Positions 54,959 to 55,018 of a stretch of DNA of 55,018 bases are shown piece after piece; within the stretch, counting starts at the first letter, position 1, and each line of letters opens with the position of its first letter. This DNA comes from a virus: IMG/VR virus record IMGVR_UViG_3300006903_000014, positions 1 through 55,018 of that record; one strand, written 5' to 3'. The notes under the pieces are model-generated. The model worked only from the letters and a program-made list of their open reading frames with translations. It did no database searches and was not told the origin of the DNA. Position numbers and translations under genes: made by a program.

Positions 54959-55018
54959 GAGCTGGAGCGCACCGTCGAGCCGACGCGCGGCCCGGCGGAT
55001 CACACGGCGTCCCAGAGG
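54899..55018. repeat. 60-bp perfect palindrome at the window end, probably an assembly fold-back
   Basis: Bases 54899-54958 and 54959-55018 are exact reverse complements with no spacer, and the repeat ends exactly at the edge. Natural hairpin loops almost always leave a few unpaired bases. The symmetry inside the capsid coding sequence points to a chimeric or fold-back read. A true covalently closed end is less likely. Confidence 0.85.

Noticed and set aside
54959-55003. The capsid gene starting at 55003
   Set aside because: Those bases are the mirrored half of the end palindrome, so the first residues of that frame are not real capsid sequence.

Overview
The window looks like most of the genome of one tailed, double-stranded DNA phage (siphovirus type), probably a metagenomic contig. 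It is very GC-rich. Essentially every credible gene lies on the minus strand and is read from high to low coordinates. Genes are packed head to tail, and most start codons overlap the previous stop by four bases (ATGA, GTGA or TTGA); about thirty starts are GTG and nine are TTG. I see no tRNA, rRNA, CRISPR array, IS element, integrase or bacterial housekeeping gene. Host clues (amidase endolysin, lipoproteins, canonical Shine-Dalgarno sites, GC-rich codons) fit a high-GC bacterium but do not name it.

Layout in transcription order. The right end (54.96-45.86 kb) carries the virion head and tail-tube genes: HK97-fold major capsid protein (5' end cut), head accessory proteins, head-tail connector, tail completion and terminator proteins, tail tube, two tail-assembly chaperone frames and a 1,310-residue tape measure. 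A glycosyltransferase and a methyltransferase are embedded among them. Tail-tip, fibre-like and membrane proteins fill 45.8-35.7 kb. From 35.6 to 25.3 kb there are two promoter/leader modules, many small zinc-ribbon proteins, a secreted SGNH-type esterase, a Ycf46-like AAA+ ATPase with its Ycf35 (DUF1257) and DUF2997 partners, a pair of methyltransferase-like enzymes and an XRE-type regulator. A recombination block (Cas4/RecB-like nuclease, putative annealing protein, coiled-coil protein) occupies 25.25-21.4 kb. A 748-bp non-coding control region at 20.64-21.38 kb holds promoter-like sequences and hairpins. From 20.6 to 11 kb lies a long run of small early-type genes with HNH, VRR-NUC and PD-(D/E)XK nucleases, a Nudix hydrolase, a DUF1643 protein and a candidate helicase-loader protein. 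Lysis genes (amidase, holin-like proteins, lipoproteins) fill 11.2-6 kb.

The most interesting block is 2.95-6.03 kb: a TET-associated-type glycosyltransferase (TAGT), a protein with two ParB-like domains, and a uracil-DNA-glycosylase-like protein. In other phages TAGT and ParB-like genes accompany TET dioxygenases and cytosine-C5 methyltransferases that hypermodify phage DNA. Neither of those two enzymes is visible here, so they may lie outside the window. The left end closes with an HNH endonuclease cut by the window edge.

The terminase, portal and protease genes are absent. Because the left edge ends in an HNH gene and the right edge begins in the capsid gene, the missing packaging genes most likely lie between the two ends of a circular or permuted genome. 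The last 120 bases form a perfect 60-bp inverted repeat with no spacer ending exactly at the window edge. This is probably a fold-back assembly artefact that replaces the true 5' end of the capsid gene. No DNA polymerase, primase or replicative helicase was recognised, so replication probably borrows the host replisome.
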